DNA from: Comamonadaceae bacterium
Lineage (GTDB): Bacteria; Pseudomonadota; Gammaproteobacteria; Burkholderiales; Burkholderiaceae_C
Assembly: GCA_947479935.1 (NCBI GenBank)
Contig: CANKBG010000021.1
Coordinates: forward strand, 1-42,384
Length of the DNA: 42,384 nt
Direction of reading: 5' to 3'
How positions within the stretch are numbered: the first letter of the stretch is position 1; every line of letters begins with the position of its first letter. A program made the position numbers and the translations under genes. The notes beneath the pieces were generated by a model. It had not been told where the DNA came from. It worked only from the letters and a program-made list of their open reading frames with translations, and ran no database searches. Positions 35,395 to 42,384 of the stretch are shown piece after piece.

Positions 35395-36243
35395 TTAATA
35401 TTGATAGACACCGTGACCTGTTTTGCGACCTAACCTGCCTGCAGCCACCAATTCTTTCAAGAGGGGGCAAGGCCGGTATTTGCTGTCGCCAAATTCTTTC
35501 AGGTAAACCTCCATGACCGCTAAGCACACATCCAAGCCAATCATGTCGGCCAAAGCCAAAGGGCCAATTGGCTGATTGCAGCCCAACTTCATGCCCGCAT
35601 CAATGTCTTCGGGTGTGGCCAAGCCTTCTGACAACACAAACAAAGCTTCATTGATCATGGGCACCAAGATGCGGTTGACCACAAAGCCCGGCGAATTTTT
35701 CACAGTGATCGGCGTTTTGCCCAAGGCAGTGGCCAAGGCGTGCACCGCGTCGTGTGTGGCATCGCTGGTTTGCAAGCCTCGAATAATTTCCACCAGCGCC
35801 ATCATGGGCACTGGGTTGAAAAAGTGCATGCCAATGAAGCGGTCAGCGCGCGAGGTGACTGCGGCCAATTGCGTGATGGAAATAGACGACGTGTTGGAAG
35901 CGATGATGACTTCAGGCGCCAGCAAACCGTCGAGTTGTTTCAAAATTTTAATTTTGAGATCTTGATTTTCAGTGGCCGCTTCAATGACCAACTGCGCACC
36001 CTTCAAATCTTCATAACGGGTGCTGCCTTGAATTTTGGCAAGCGCTGTAATTTTCTGTGCTTCGGTGATTTTTTCTTTTTTCAGCAAGCGGTCCAAGCTG
36101 CCTGAAACGGTGGCAATGCCTTTGGCGACCGCCGCTTCTGAAATGTCCACCATCACCACTGGAATGCCCACGACTGCGCACGCTTGTGCAATGCCGTTAC
36201 CCATGGTGCCTGCGCCAATGATGCCTACTTTTTGAATGCTCAT
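35395..36243 (-). CDS. 3-hydroxybutyryl-CoA dehydrogenase family protein
   Basis: Protein of 282 aa. N-terminal Rossmann fold GIIGAGTMGNGIAQACAVVG (NAD binding) and VIEAATENQDLKIK, then SNTSSISITQLA and GMHFFNPVPMMALVEIIRGL, where His is the catalytic residue. The helical C-terminal dimer domain ends with GRLGRKTGHGVYQY. It oxidises 3-hydroxyacyl-CoA to 3-oxoacyl-CoA, in beta-oxidation or polyhydroxyalkanoate metabolism, or in aromatic acid breakdown as PaaH. ATG 36243. Confidence 0.92.
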   Translation of the reverse strand: MSIQKVGIIGAGTMGNGIAQACAVVGIPVVMVDISEAAVAKGIATVSGSLDRLLKKEKITEAQKITALAKIQGSTRYEDLKGAQLVIEAATENQDLKIKILKQLDGLLAPEVIIASNTSSISITQLAAVTSRADRFIGMHFFNPVPMMALVEIIRGLQTSDATHDAVHALATALGKTPITVKNSPGFVVNRILVPMINEALFVLSEGLATPEDIDAGMKLGCNQPIGPLALADMIGLDVCLAVMEVYLKEFGDSKYRPCPLLKELVAAGRLGRKTGHGVYQY

Positions 36244-36299
36244 GATGTGATTGAATAATAATGAATGAAAAAAGAAAAAAATTCTTTGCGTTCAAAGCT

Positions 36300-37115
36300 T
36301 CAAACTTTAAATCGCTTGCGCGTTAAGGCCAATGCCATCCAAAACGCAACCACTGCAACCCCTACCAAAAGGCTTAAGTTGGCGACAACGTTCTGCGGCC
36401 ATTGGTCTAAAAACAAAGGTCGTACCAATTCAATGGCTGCCGTCAGTGGCAAATAGTCTGTGATCTGCTGCAGCCAATCGGGCAGTTGTGTGCGCGGAAA
36501 ATAGATGCCTGACAAAAACATCATGGGTGTTAAGAACAGGGTGAAGTAGTAGGTAAAGAAGTCATAGCCTTTGGCCAACGCATTGAAGATCAAGGCAATG
36601 CAACTGAAGGTAACGCCCACCAACCACAAGACCGGCCACGCAAGCAACAGCTTCCAACTGTGACTAATGTCCAGTGCCAGCATCACGCCCAAAATGGCCG
36701 TCACGGTGAACAATGCTTTGTAAGAGGCCCACAGCATTTCCGCCATGACCACATCGTCCAAACGCACAGGCGCATTCATGATGCCGTCCCATGTTTTTTG
36801 CATGTGCATGCGCGAGAACGCAGAATACAAGGCTTCAAAAGAAGCAGAGTTCATGGCACTCATGCAAATACTGCCACTGGCCAAGAACAAAATATAGGGC
36901 ACTTCTTGGTCCCCTATTTGCACATTGCCCACCAACGTGCCTAAGCCATAACCAAACGCCACCAACCACATGAGTGGCTCGGCAATGCCGCCCACCAAAC
37001 TGGGGATGGCTAATTTTCGCCACACCAGTAGATTGCGTAAGAACACGGGCCACCAACGCATGGAAAGTTGCGGTGGTGCCCACACAGAAGGGATCACATG
37101 TTGTTTGTGGCTCAT
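36300..37115 (-). CDS. ABC-2 type transporter permease (NodJ-like)
   Basis: Protein of 271 aa with about six membrane segments: PSLVGGIAEPLMWLVAFGYGL, YILFLASGSICMSAMNSAS, LFTVTAILGVMLAL, LLLAWPVLWLVGVTFSC and FLTPMMFLSGIYFPRTQLP are typical of the NodJ/ABC-2 family, which exports polysaccharides or small molecules. ATG 37115 has GGGAGA upstream. Its ATG overlaps the stop of the ATPase gene (ATGA), so the two are translationally coupled. Confidence 0.85.
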   Translation of the reverse strand: MSHKQHVIPSVWAPPQLSMRWWPVFLRNLLVWRKLAIPSLVGGIAEPLMWLVAFGYGLGTLVGNVQIGDQEVPYILFLASGSICMSAMNSASFEALYSAFSRMHMQKTWDGIMNAPVRLDDVVMAEMLWASYKALFTVTAILGVMLALDISHSWKLLLAWPVLWLVGVTFSCIALIFNALAKGYDFFTYYFTLFLTPMMFLSGIYFPRTQLPDWLQQITDYLPLTAAIELVRPLFLDQWPQNVVANLSLLVGVAVVAFWMALALTRKRFKV

Positions 37116-38041
37116 GCGTTCTCCCGGATCTGACGGCCTGTCAATTTCAAAAACAAGTCTTCTAAATTTGCGGGCCGATGCAAGCTGCGCAAATGGGGCC
37201 ATGCCTGCAATGCCATGAGCAATGGTTCGGCTTGTGCCGTGTAGAAAAAGACCGTCTCGCCGCTGACTTCGATGCGCGCTGCATGCTGTCTGAGCGGTGA
37301 CTCAGCGGCCGCCAAATTCAAGGCGCCCTGTCCATACACTTCCACCACATCGGGCTCCAAATGTTCTGAGATCAAATCACGTGGTTTGCCTTCTGCAATT
37401 TTTTTGCCGTGATCGAGCACCAAAAGTCGATCGCACAAACGCTCCGCTTCGTCCATGAAATGGGTCGTAAGCAAAATCGATTTACCTTCTTGCATGAGCA
37501 TTTGCAAACGCTCCCACATCAGGTGCCGCGCTTGCGGATCCAAGCCCGTGGTGGGCTCATCCAATAACAACATTTGAGGATGATTGATCAGCGCTCTTGC
37601 CAGGCTAAGTCGGCGCTTCATGCCGCCCGACAGTTCACTGGGCTTGGCTTTGGCCTTGCTGGTCAATGCGCCAAATTCCAACAAAGGGGCAATGCGTGCT
37701 TTGATATCGCGATCGCGCATACCGAAGTAACGGCCGTAGACCAGCAAGTTTTCTTCTGCGGTGAAATCTGGGTCGAGCGTGTCCATTTGCGCCACCACAC
37801 CTAAGCGTGATTTGATGGCGAGCGCTTCATGGGGCATGTTCAAGTCGCCAAAATAAGTGATGTTGCCTACATCGGGGGAGGTGAGGCCAAGGCACATTCT
37901 TAAGGTGGTGGTTTTGCCTGCGCCATTGGGGCCAATCACGCCCAAACATTCGCCGGGTGAGATGTGAAAAGACAAATCGTTGACGACGGTGTTTTCACCA
38001 AATCGTTTCACGAGGTTTTCAACGTTCAATAAATAAGACAT
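37112..38041 (-). CDS. ABC transporter ATP-binding protein (NodI-like)
   Basis: Protein of 309 aa. Walker A GPNGAGKTT is at about 37-45, the ABC signature is LSGGMKRRLSLARAL, Walker B LLLDEPTTGLDPQARHL, and the H-loop is TTHFMDEAERL. NodI-like ATPases pair with an ABC-2 permease, here the next gene. The start ATG 38041 matches the family; the longer frame to 38197 enters the gentisate promoter and is unlikely. Confidence 0.88.
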   Translation of the reverse strand: MSYLLNVENLVKRFGENTVVNDLSFHISPGECLGVIGPNGAGKTTTLRMCLGLTSPDVGNITYFGDLNMPHEALAIKSRLGVVAQMDTLDPDFTAEENLLVYGRYFGMRDRDIKARIAPLLEFGALTSKAKAKPSELSGGMKRRLSLARALINHPQMLLLDEPTTGLDPQARHLMWERLQMLMQEGKSILLTTHFMDEAERLCDRLLVLDHGKKIAEGKPRDLISEHLEPDVVEVYGQGALNLAAAESPLRQHAARIEVSGETVFFYTAQAEPLLMALQAWPHLRSLHRPANLEDLFLKLTGRQIRENA

Positions 38042-38106
38042 GCCTTGATTGTGCCTTGGAGACCCTTCTGAAAAACTGACCGCTGGGTGCTTTTGTATTT
38101 GAAAAC

Positions 38107-38142
38107 TTGTCAGTTGATATTTAATATGTATACTTATTAAAT
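38107..38142 (+). promoter_or_regulatory. Promoter and overlapping palindromic operator of gentisate dioxygenase
   Basis: TTGTCA (38107-38112), a 16-nt spacer and TATACT (38129-38134) form a promoter reading toward the dioxygenase. The near-perfect 24-bp palindrome at 38119-38142, ATTTAATA-N-GTATAC-N-TATTAAAT with one mismatched pair, covers the -10. A dimeric repressor of the MarR or GntR kind could bind there. No such regulator gene is in the window. Confidence 0.6.
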
Positions 38143-38182
38143 TCAAATTGAAGCACAGCCAGAAATTCAAAGGAGACAGCCC

Positions 38183-39238
38183 TTGAACCCCTCCCACGCA
38201 TCAGAGTCATTGGGCCGCTTAGAAGACTTGCCCGCTGACTACATTGCCGACATGACGGCACTGTCCATTGCACCCTTGTGGCCACAATTGCGCGGCCTGC
38301 TGCCTCGCGGCAAACCCGCGCGCACCACGCAGCCCTTTGTTTGGCATTACAAAGATGTTCGTCCGCAGCTCATGCGCGCGGGTGAACTCACCCCCATTGA
38401 AAAAGCCGAGCGACGCGTGCTGGTGCTCTGCAACCCTGGCCACGGTATTGAAAAATTGATCGCTACGCCCACCATTTATGTAGGCTTGCAATTGATTCTG
38501 CCGGGTGAAGTCGCACCCAATCATCGCCATACCCCCAGCGCTGTGCGTTTTGTGGTGGAGGGCGAGGGCGGCTTCACAACCGTGCAAGGTGAAAAATGCC
38601 CCATGCACAAAGGCGATTTGATTCTCACGCCTGCCGGTCTTTGGCATGAGCACGGCCATGAAGGCCAAGGTCCTGTGGTGTGGCTTGATGCCCTTGATTT
38701 ACCCATGGTGTATGGCATGGAGGCCTCGTATGCCATTGAAGGTCCTTCCCAAAATGCCCGTCCCGATTTGGATGCTTCCCAGACGCGTTACCAACGTGCG
38801 GGTCTGGTGCCGTTTGGGTCGCTCAGCCACGCTGTGCGTGCGCCTTATCCTCAAATTCGCTATCCCTGGGTGGATGTGCGCCAAGCCCTGTTGGCGCTTG
38901 AAAAGGGCACTGCAAAAGATGCGGCTGTTCAGCTGGCTTATGTCAACCCTGAAACGGGTGCGCCTTGCTTGCCTACTTTGGGTTTCTCCGCCCAGTTGCT
39001 GCGTGATGGCTCTGATTTCAGTCCACGCCCTCGTTCTGCCAGTTCAGTGATGCACGTGATTGAAGGCCGAGGCGAATCTGAAATTGATGGTGTCAGTTTG
39101 AAATGGTCTGAAGGCGACACGGTGGCCATTCCCACGCACGCGCAAATCAAACACCGTGCCAGCAATGGCAACGCTTTTCTGTTCCATGTTGACGATGCCC
39201 CCACGCAACGCGCCTTGGGTTTTTACCAAGAGTTTTGA
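38183..39238 (+). CDS. Gentisate 1,2-dioxygenase
   Basis: Protein of 351 aa, a bicupin iron enzyme that cleaves gentisate to maleylpyruvate in salicylate or 3-hydroxybenzoate catabolism. The first cupin has NHRHTPSAVRFVVEGEG (His114, His116) and GLWHEHGHEG (His155, His157); the second has VMHVIEGRGESEI (about 293-305). It fits the GDO group. The start is TTG at 38183, supported by AAAGGAG 7 nt upstream; no better in-frame ATG lies close. The maleylpyruvate isomerase and fumarylpyruvate hydrolase genes often beside it are not in the window. Confidence 0.85.
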   Translation: MNPSHASESLGRLEDLPADYIADMTALSIAPLWPQLRGLLPRGKPARTTQPFVWHYKDVRPQLMRAGELTPIEKAERRVLVLCNPGHGIEKLIATPTIYVGLQLILPGEVAPNHRHTPSAVRFVVEGEGGFTTVQGEKCPMHKGDLILTPAGLWHEHGHEGQGPVVWLDALDLPMVYGMEASYAIEGPSQNARPDLDASQTRYQRAGLVPFGSLSHAVRAPYPQIRYPWVDVRQALLALEKGTAKDAAVQLAYVNPETGAPCLPTLGFSAQLLRDGSDFSPRPRSASSVMHVIEGRGESEIDGVSLKWSEGDTVAIPTHAQIKHRASNGNAFLFHVDDAPTQRALGFYQEF

Positions 39239-39321
39239 AGGCAGTTGATCAACAGGGCCAGGGCGGCGTTTAAAACGCAAGCCTCCTACAATAAGCCCCA
39301 GTATCAATAGAGGGAGCCCGC

Positions 39322-40176
39322 GTGTCTGATCGATTGGCAGTGTTGCCGCAATACCTAATGCCCAAGTTGGCGATGACTCGTCTGGCTGGTGCATTGGCCA
39401 GCGCCCACTGGGGGGGCCTCACCACGTGGGTCATCCAACGCTTTGTCAAACGCTACGGGGTCAACATGGACGAGGCTGTGTATGCCGACCCGGCCCATTA
39501 CAAAAGTTTCAACGAGTTTTTCACGCGTCCTTTGAAAGACGGCGCGCGCCCCTTGGCGAGCAGCACATGGGTGTGCCCCGTGGATGGCGCCATTAGCCAA
39601 TGCGGTGCCATAGAGAAAGATCAAATATTTCAAGCCAAGGGTCATGAATACAGCACGCGTGCTTTGGTGGGCGGCGACGCAGAGTTGGCTGCAAAGTTTC
39701 AGAACGGTCAATTTGCCACGCTGTATTTAAGCCCTCGCGACTACCACCGCATTCACATGCCCGTTGCAGGCAAATTGCTGCGCATGATTCATGTGCCCGG
39801 CGATTTGTTTTCAGTCAATCCCACCACGGCTCGCGGTGTGCCTGGACTTTTTGCACGCAATGAGCGCGTGGTGTGTGAATTTGAAACCCATCAAGGACCC
39901 ATGGTGCTGGTGTTGGTGGGTGCCACCATTGTGGGCAGCATGGCCACGGTTTGGCACGGCCAAGTTAACCCACCACGACCTGGCATGGTGCGCGAATGGC
40001 GCTACGACACGCAAGATGTGCGCTTAGATCGGGGTGAAGAAATGGGCCGATTCCTGCTTGGATCGACCGTCGTCATGCTCTTTCCGCAAAACAGCATTCA
40101 GTTTGCGTCCGATTGGGTGAGCACACGCCCCATCAAGATGGGTGAAGTGATGGGCGATATCAAAAGTACAGTTTGA
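39322..40176 (+). CDS. psd: Phosphatidylserine decarboxylase proenzyme
   Basis: Protein of 284 aa, an inner-membrane enzyme making phosphatidylethanolamine. Catalytic Asp88 is in PVDGAIS, His142 and His145 in DYHRIHMP, and the self-cleavage site LGST (246-249) converts Ser248 into the pyruvoyl group. The start is GTG at 39322 with AGGGAG 5 nt upstream. It converges with kup. Confidence 0.95.
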   Translation: MSDRLAVLPQYLMPKLAMTRLAGALASAHWGGLTTWVIQRFVKRYGVNMDEAVYADPAHYKSFNEFFTRPLKDGARPLASSTWVCPVDGAISQCGAIEKDQIFQAKGHEYSTRALVGGDAELAAKFQNGQFATLYLSPRDYHRIHMPVAGKLLRMIHVPGDLFSVNPTTARGVPGLFARNERVVCEFETHQGPMVLVLVGATIVGSMATVWHGQVNPPRPGMVREWRYDTQDVRLDRGEEMGRFLLGSTVVMLFPQNSIQFASDWVSTRPIKMGEVMGDIKSTV

Positions 40177-40178
40177 AA

Positions 40179-40202
40179 TTTGAAATCAAAAAAGATTTCA
40201 AA
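40179..40202. terminator. Possible bidirectional terminator between psd and kup
   Basis: tttgaaatc / gatttcaaa form a perfect 9-bp inverted repeat with an A6 loop, 3 bp after the psd stop and overlapping the kup stop codon. A T run after the stem is missing on both strands, so activity as a terminator is doubtful. Confidence 0.35.
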
Positions 40203-42066
40203 TCTCGATTTTGGAACCCAGCTCCACCACAGAGTTGTTAGGCAACTTCAAAAATTCTGCCGCCGCACTGGCATTCAAATGCATCTGTGCAAAGAGCTTT
40301 TCACGCCAATTGGCCATGCCGCCCCCAATGGTCGGAATGACGATGTCGCGCGAAAGGAAATAGCTGGTGGTCATCGGATCAAGTTCAGCGCCGTGGCCTT
40401 TCAAGCTCTCCAAGGCCTTGGGTAAATCAGGATCGTTCTTGAAGCCGTAGTTCACGATCACTTGCCAGCAGTCATGGCCTAAAGGCTCAATTTCCAATCG
40501 CTTGTTCATGCCAATCCAGGGCACTTCGTGACTGCGCACCGAGACAAATAAATTTTGACGATGCAGCACCTTGTTGTGCTTTAAATTGTGCAGCAAGGCA
40601 TTGGGCACATTGCCCACTTCAGCAGTTAAGAATACGGCCGTGCCCTCTACGCGTGCAGGGGGCGCCACAAAAATTGCTTCCAAGAAATCGACCAAGCTGA
40701 AGGAATCTGCTTTCAAGGACTGGTTCAGCAATCGCCGTCCATCACTCCAAGTGATCATGAGCAAGAAAATGCCAGCGCCAATGACCAAGGGGAACCAGCC
40801 GCCTTCAAATAACTTCATGAGGTTGGAGGCCCAGAATGCAAAGTCCACGACAAAAAAGAAGCCGGTTGCACCAATGCAAAGATACAGCGGCAGGTTCCAA
40901 CTGTAGCGAATGACAAAAAATGTCAGTACCGTGGTAATGAGCATGTCGGTACAAACTGCAATGCCATAGGCCGCTGCCAAATTGCTAGATGATTTGAACA
41001 AGGCCACCGCCAACACAATTAAAACAAACAAGCCCCAATTGACGAAGGGGATGTAAATTTGACCCGTCTCTTTCACGCTGGTGTGCAGTATTTGCAACCG
41101 CGGCAAATAACCCAACTGGATCACTTGCTTGGTGACACTGAAAGCGCCCGTGATCAAAGCTTGTGAAGCAATGACCGTGGCCAAAGTGGCCAAGCCAACC
41201 AAAGGAATCAAGGCCCAATCGGGCGCCATCATGAAGAATGGATTCTTCACGGCTTCTGGGTTGCTTAAAAGCAGTGCGCCTTGGCCAAAGTAGTTCAAGG
41301 TGAGTGAGGGCATGACGATGCTGAACCAGGCCAAGCGGATCGGTTTTTTGCCAAAGTGCCCCATGTCTGCATAGAGCGCTTCGCCGCCGGTGACGCACAG
41401 CACCACCGCGCCTAAAATAATGAAGGTGATGCCTGGAAAATCCCAAATGAATTTGATGGCGTAATACGGACTGATGGCCCACAAAATTTCAGGTTGTGTA
41501 GCGATGTGATAAACGCCCAGCACCGAGATCACTGCAAACCACACCAAGGTGATCGGCCCGAAAAATTGACCGATGCCTGCAGTGCCGCGTTTTTGAACTG
41601 CAAACAAACAAAACAAAATGACCAAGGTGAGTGGAATCACTGCACTTTTAAATGCGGGTGATACCACCTCCAAACCTTCCACCGCCGCTAGCACTGAAAT
41701 GGCAGGGGTGATCACACCATCGCCATAGAACAAGCAGGTTCCAAAGATGCCCACCATCAACAGTACTTTGCGCAAGCGAGGCTTGTCTTTAACAGACTGC
41801 GACGCAAGGGCCAGCATGGCCACCAAACCACCTTCACCGTGGTTGTCAGCGCGCAGCACCAAGGTCACGTACTTGACCGAAACGATGGTGGTCAGTGTCC
41901 AAAAGAAGATTGAGAGAATGCCGTAGACATTGTCGGGGGTGAAGGGTACATGGCCGGAGCCAAAAACTTCCTTCATGGCATACAAGACACTGGTACCGAT
42001 ATCGCCGTAGACCACACCGATGGCGCCCAAGGTTAGGACGGCGAGAGAAGTTTTACTAGAAGACAC
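40198..42066 (-). CDS. kup: Low-affinity potassium transporter Kup
   Basis: Protein of 622 aa, a K+:H+ symporter of the inner membrane. About twelve membrane segments run from [21 protein letters not shown] at the start to about residue 440, with [17 protein letters not shown] near residue 70 typical of Kup. A cytoplasmic C-terminal domain of ~180 residues follows. Length matches the E. coli protein (622 aa). The start is GTG at 42066, directly after the T run of a terminator; an in-frame TGA just upstream excludes an earlier start, and there is no visible ribosome binding site. Confidence 0.93.
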   Translation of the reverse strand: MSSSKTSLAVLTLGAIGVVYGDIGTSVLYAMKEVFGSGHVPFTPDNVYGILSIFFWTLTTIVSVKYVTLVLRADNHGEGGLVAMLALASQSVKDKPRLRKVLLMVGIFGTCLFYGDGVITPAISVLAAVEGLEVVSPAFKSAVIPLTLVILFCLFAVQKRGTAGIGQFFGPITLVWFAVISVLGVYHIATQPEILWAISPYYAIKFIWDFPGITFIILGAVVLCVTGGEALYADMGHFGKKPIRLAWFSIVMPSLTLNYFGQGALLLSNPEAVKNPFFMMAPDWALIPLVGLATLATVIASQALITGAFSVTKQVIQLGYLPRLQILHTSVKETGQIYIPFVNWGLFVLIVLAVALFKSSSNLAAAYGIAVCTDMLITTVLTFFVIRYSWNLPLYLCIGATGFFFVVDFAFWASNLMKLFEGGWFPLVIGAGIFLLMITWSDGRRLLNQSLKADSFSLVDFLEAIFVAPPARVEGTAVFLTAEVGNVPNALLHNLKHNKVLHRQNLFVSVRSHEVPWIGMNKRLEIEPLGHDCWQVIVNYGFKNDPDLPKALESLKGHGAELDPMTTSYFLSRDIVIPTIGGGMANWREKLFAQMHLNASAAAEFLKLPNNSVVELGSKIEI

Positions 42067-42096
42067 AAAAAATCAGCCCAGCAACTAGGCCGGGCT
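42067..42096 (-). terminator. Terminator-like hairpin directly before the kup start codon
   Basis: On the minus strand, agcccgg (42090-42096) pairs with ctgggct (42075-42081; one GU pair) around an 8-nt loop. A T6 run (42067-42072) follows after two bases. The run ends at the kup GTG. It could end transcription of the upstream gene, or act as an attenuator of kup. Confidence 0.65.
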
Positions 42097-42182
42097 TGTT
42101 GTTCAGAATGAACGCGATTTTGCGCTTGTTTTTGGAACTTTGCTATGGGCGCCAAGCTCTAAAATACAGGCCTGTTTGGAAA

Positions 42183-42197
42183 TGTTGCGGCGCAACA
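42183..42197 (-). other. Short hairpin after the partial gene
   Basis: tgttgc-ggc-gcaaca is a perfect 6-bp stem 24 bp after the stop codon at 42221. It is followed on the minus strand by tttcc only, too weak to call a terminator with confidence. Confidence 0.3.
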
Positions 42198-42220
42198 ACT
42201 GGGCCGAAATTATGTAAACT

Positions 42221-42384
42221 TTAGTCGTAAACTTCGGCTTCTGGGTCGGTCGATTCCATCTCATAACTGGCCGCTAACATGGCCAAGCGGCCAATCACAC
42301 CGTACATGTAAAACCGGTTGGGCACGCTGGCTCCGGGCTTCATGCCTGGCTGCGGCAAATGCGGCGTTTCAGCAAACGCCAAGG
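42221..42384 (-). CDS. gshA: 3' end of a gene, probably glutamate-cysteine ligase (GshA, proteobacterial type)
   Basis: Partial: only the last 53 residues are present, reading LAFAETPHLPQPGMKPG, VPNRFYMYGVIGRLAMLAASYE and an acidic tail ending DPEAEVYD, with a TAA stop. The stretch PNRFYMYGV-x-x-RLA-x-LAAS- is what I recall near the C terminus of betaproteobacterial GshA. With so little sequence I cannot check the active site, so the call is tentative. It is transcribed leftward toward kup, with the terminator-like hairpin between them. Confidence 0.5.
   Translation of the reverse strand, partial: LAFAETPHLPQPGMKPGASVPNRFYMYGVIGRLAMLAASYEMESTDPEAEVYD

Noticed and set aside
1-42384. CRISPR arrays, tRNA genes, prophage or insertion sequences
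   Set aside because: Gaps between genes were read for regular spaced repeats, cloverleaf-like sequences and transposase motifs; none was seen.

Overview
The window looks like part of a betaproteobacterial chromosome. A Burkholderiales / Comamonadaceae relative (Limnohabitans- or Rhodoferax-like) is my best guess. This rests on gene content and style: Bug-type (TctC) binding protein, ScsB/DsbD-type reductase, tonB-exbB-exbD-exbD, a LIV-type transporter flanked by two CoA ligases, moderate GC, and an rRNA leader of the form seen in this order. No phylogenetic test was possible. Almost all genes are chromosomal housekeeping or catabolic genes. I found no phage, insertion sequence, CRISPR array or tRNA.

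Layout. 1-570: no protein gene; this is the promoter and leader region of an rRNA operon that runs leftwards out of the window, with three promoter-like elements, two of them in a duplicated module. 604-5561: uup (ABC-F), a LysE-family gene remnant, a histidine phosphatase, a protein resembling Bacillus spore transglutaminase Tgl, and a convergent creatininase-family hydrolase. 5691-11696: a DsbD/ScsB-type reductase, hemE and priA; the hemE-priA gap carries a terminator and two DnaA-box matches. 11755-14923: an AEC transporter and Rep helicase, divergent. 14933-18836: a secreted TPR protein divergent from tonB-exbB-exbD-exbD, ending in a strong terminator. 18913-19896: an orphan Bug-type binding protein.

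20029-28453: one leftward operon-like block: acyl-CoA ligase, livG, livH, livM, livK-like binding protein, livF and a PaaK-like ligase. It would import an organic, possibly aromatic, acid and activate it with CoA. A Crp/Fnr-type regulator (28592-29335) is divergent from it and overlaps an RluF-like pseudouridine synthase. 30229-33366: an orphan solute-binding protein and htpG. 33363-38041: leftward genes for SrkA kinase, a crotonase, 3-hydroxyacyl-CoA dehydrogenase and a two-gene ABC-2 exporter. 38183-40176: gentisate 1,2-dioxygenase behind a promoter overlapped by a near-perfect 24-bp palindrome, then psd. 40198-42384: kup and the 3' end of a gene that is probably gshA, separated by a terminator that abuts the kup start codon.

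The catabolic genes (CoA ligases, transporter, crotonase, dehydrogenase, gentisate dioxygenase) suggest use of aromatic or fatty acids, although they are not one operon. The most unusual items are the Tgl-like protein, the operator in front of gentisate dioxygenase, the repeated rRNA promoter module, the hairpin pair between livK and livF, and the terminator at the kup start.
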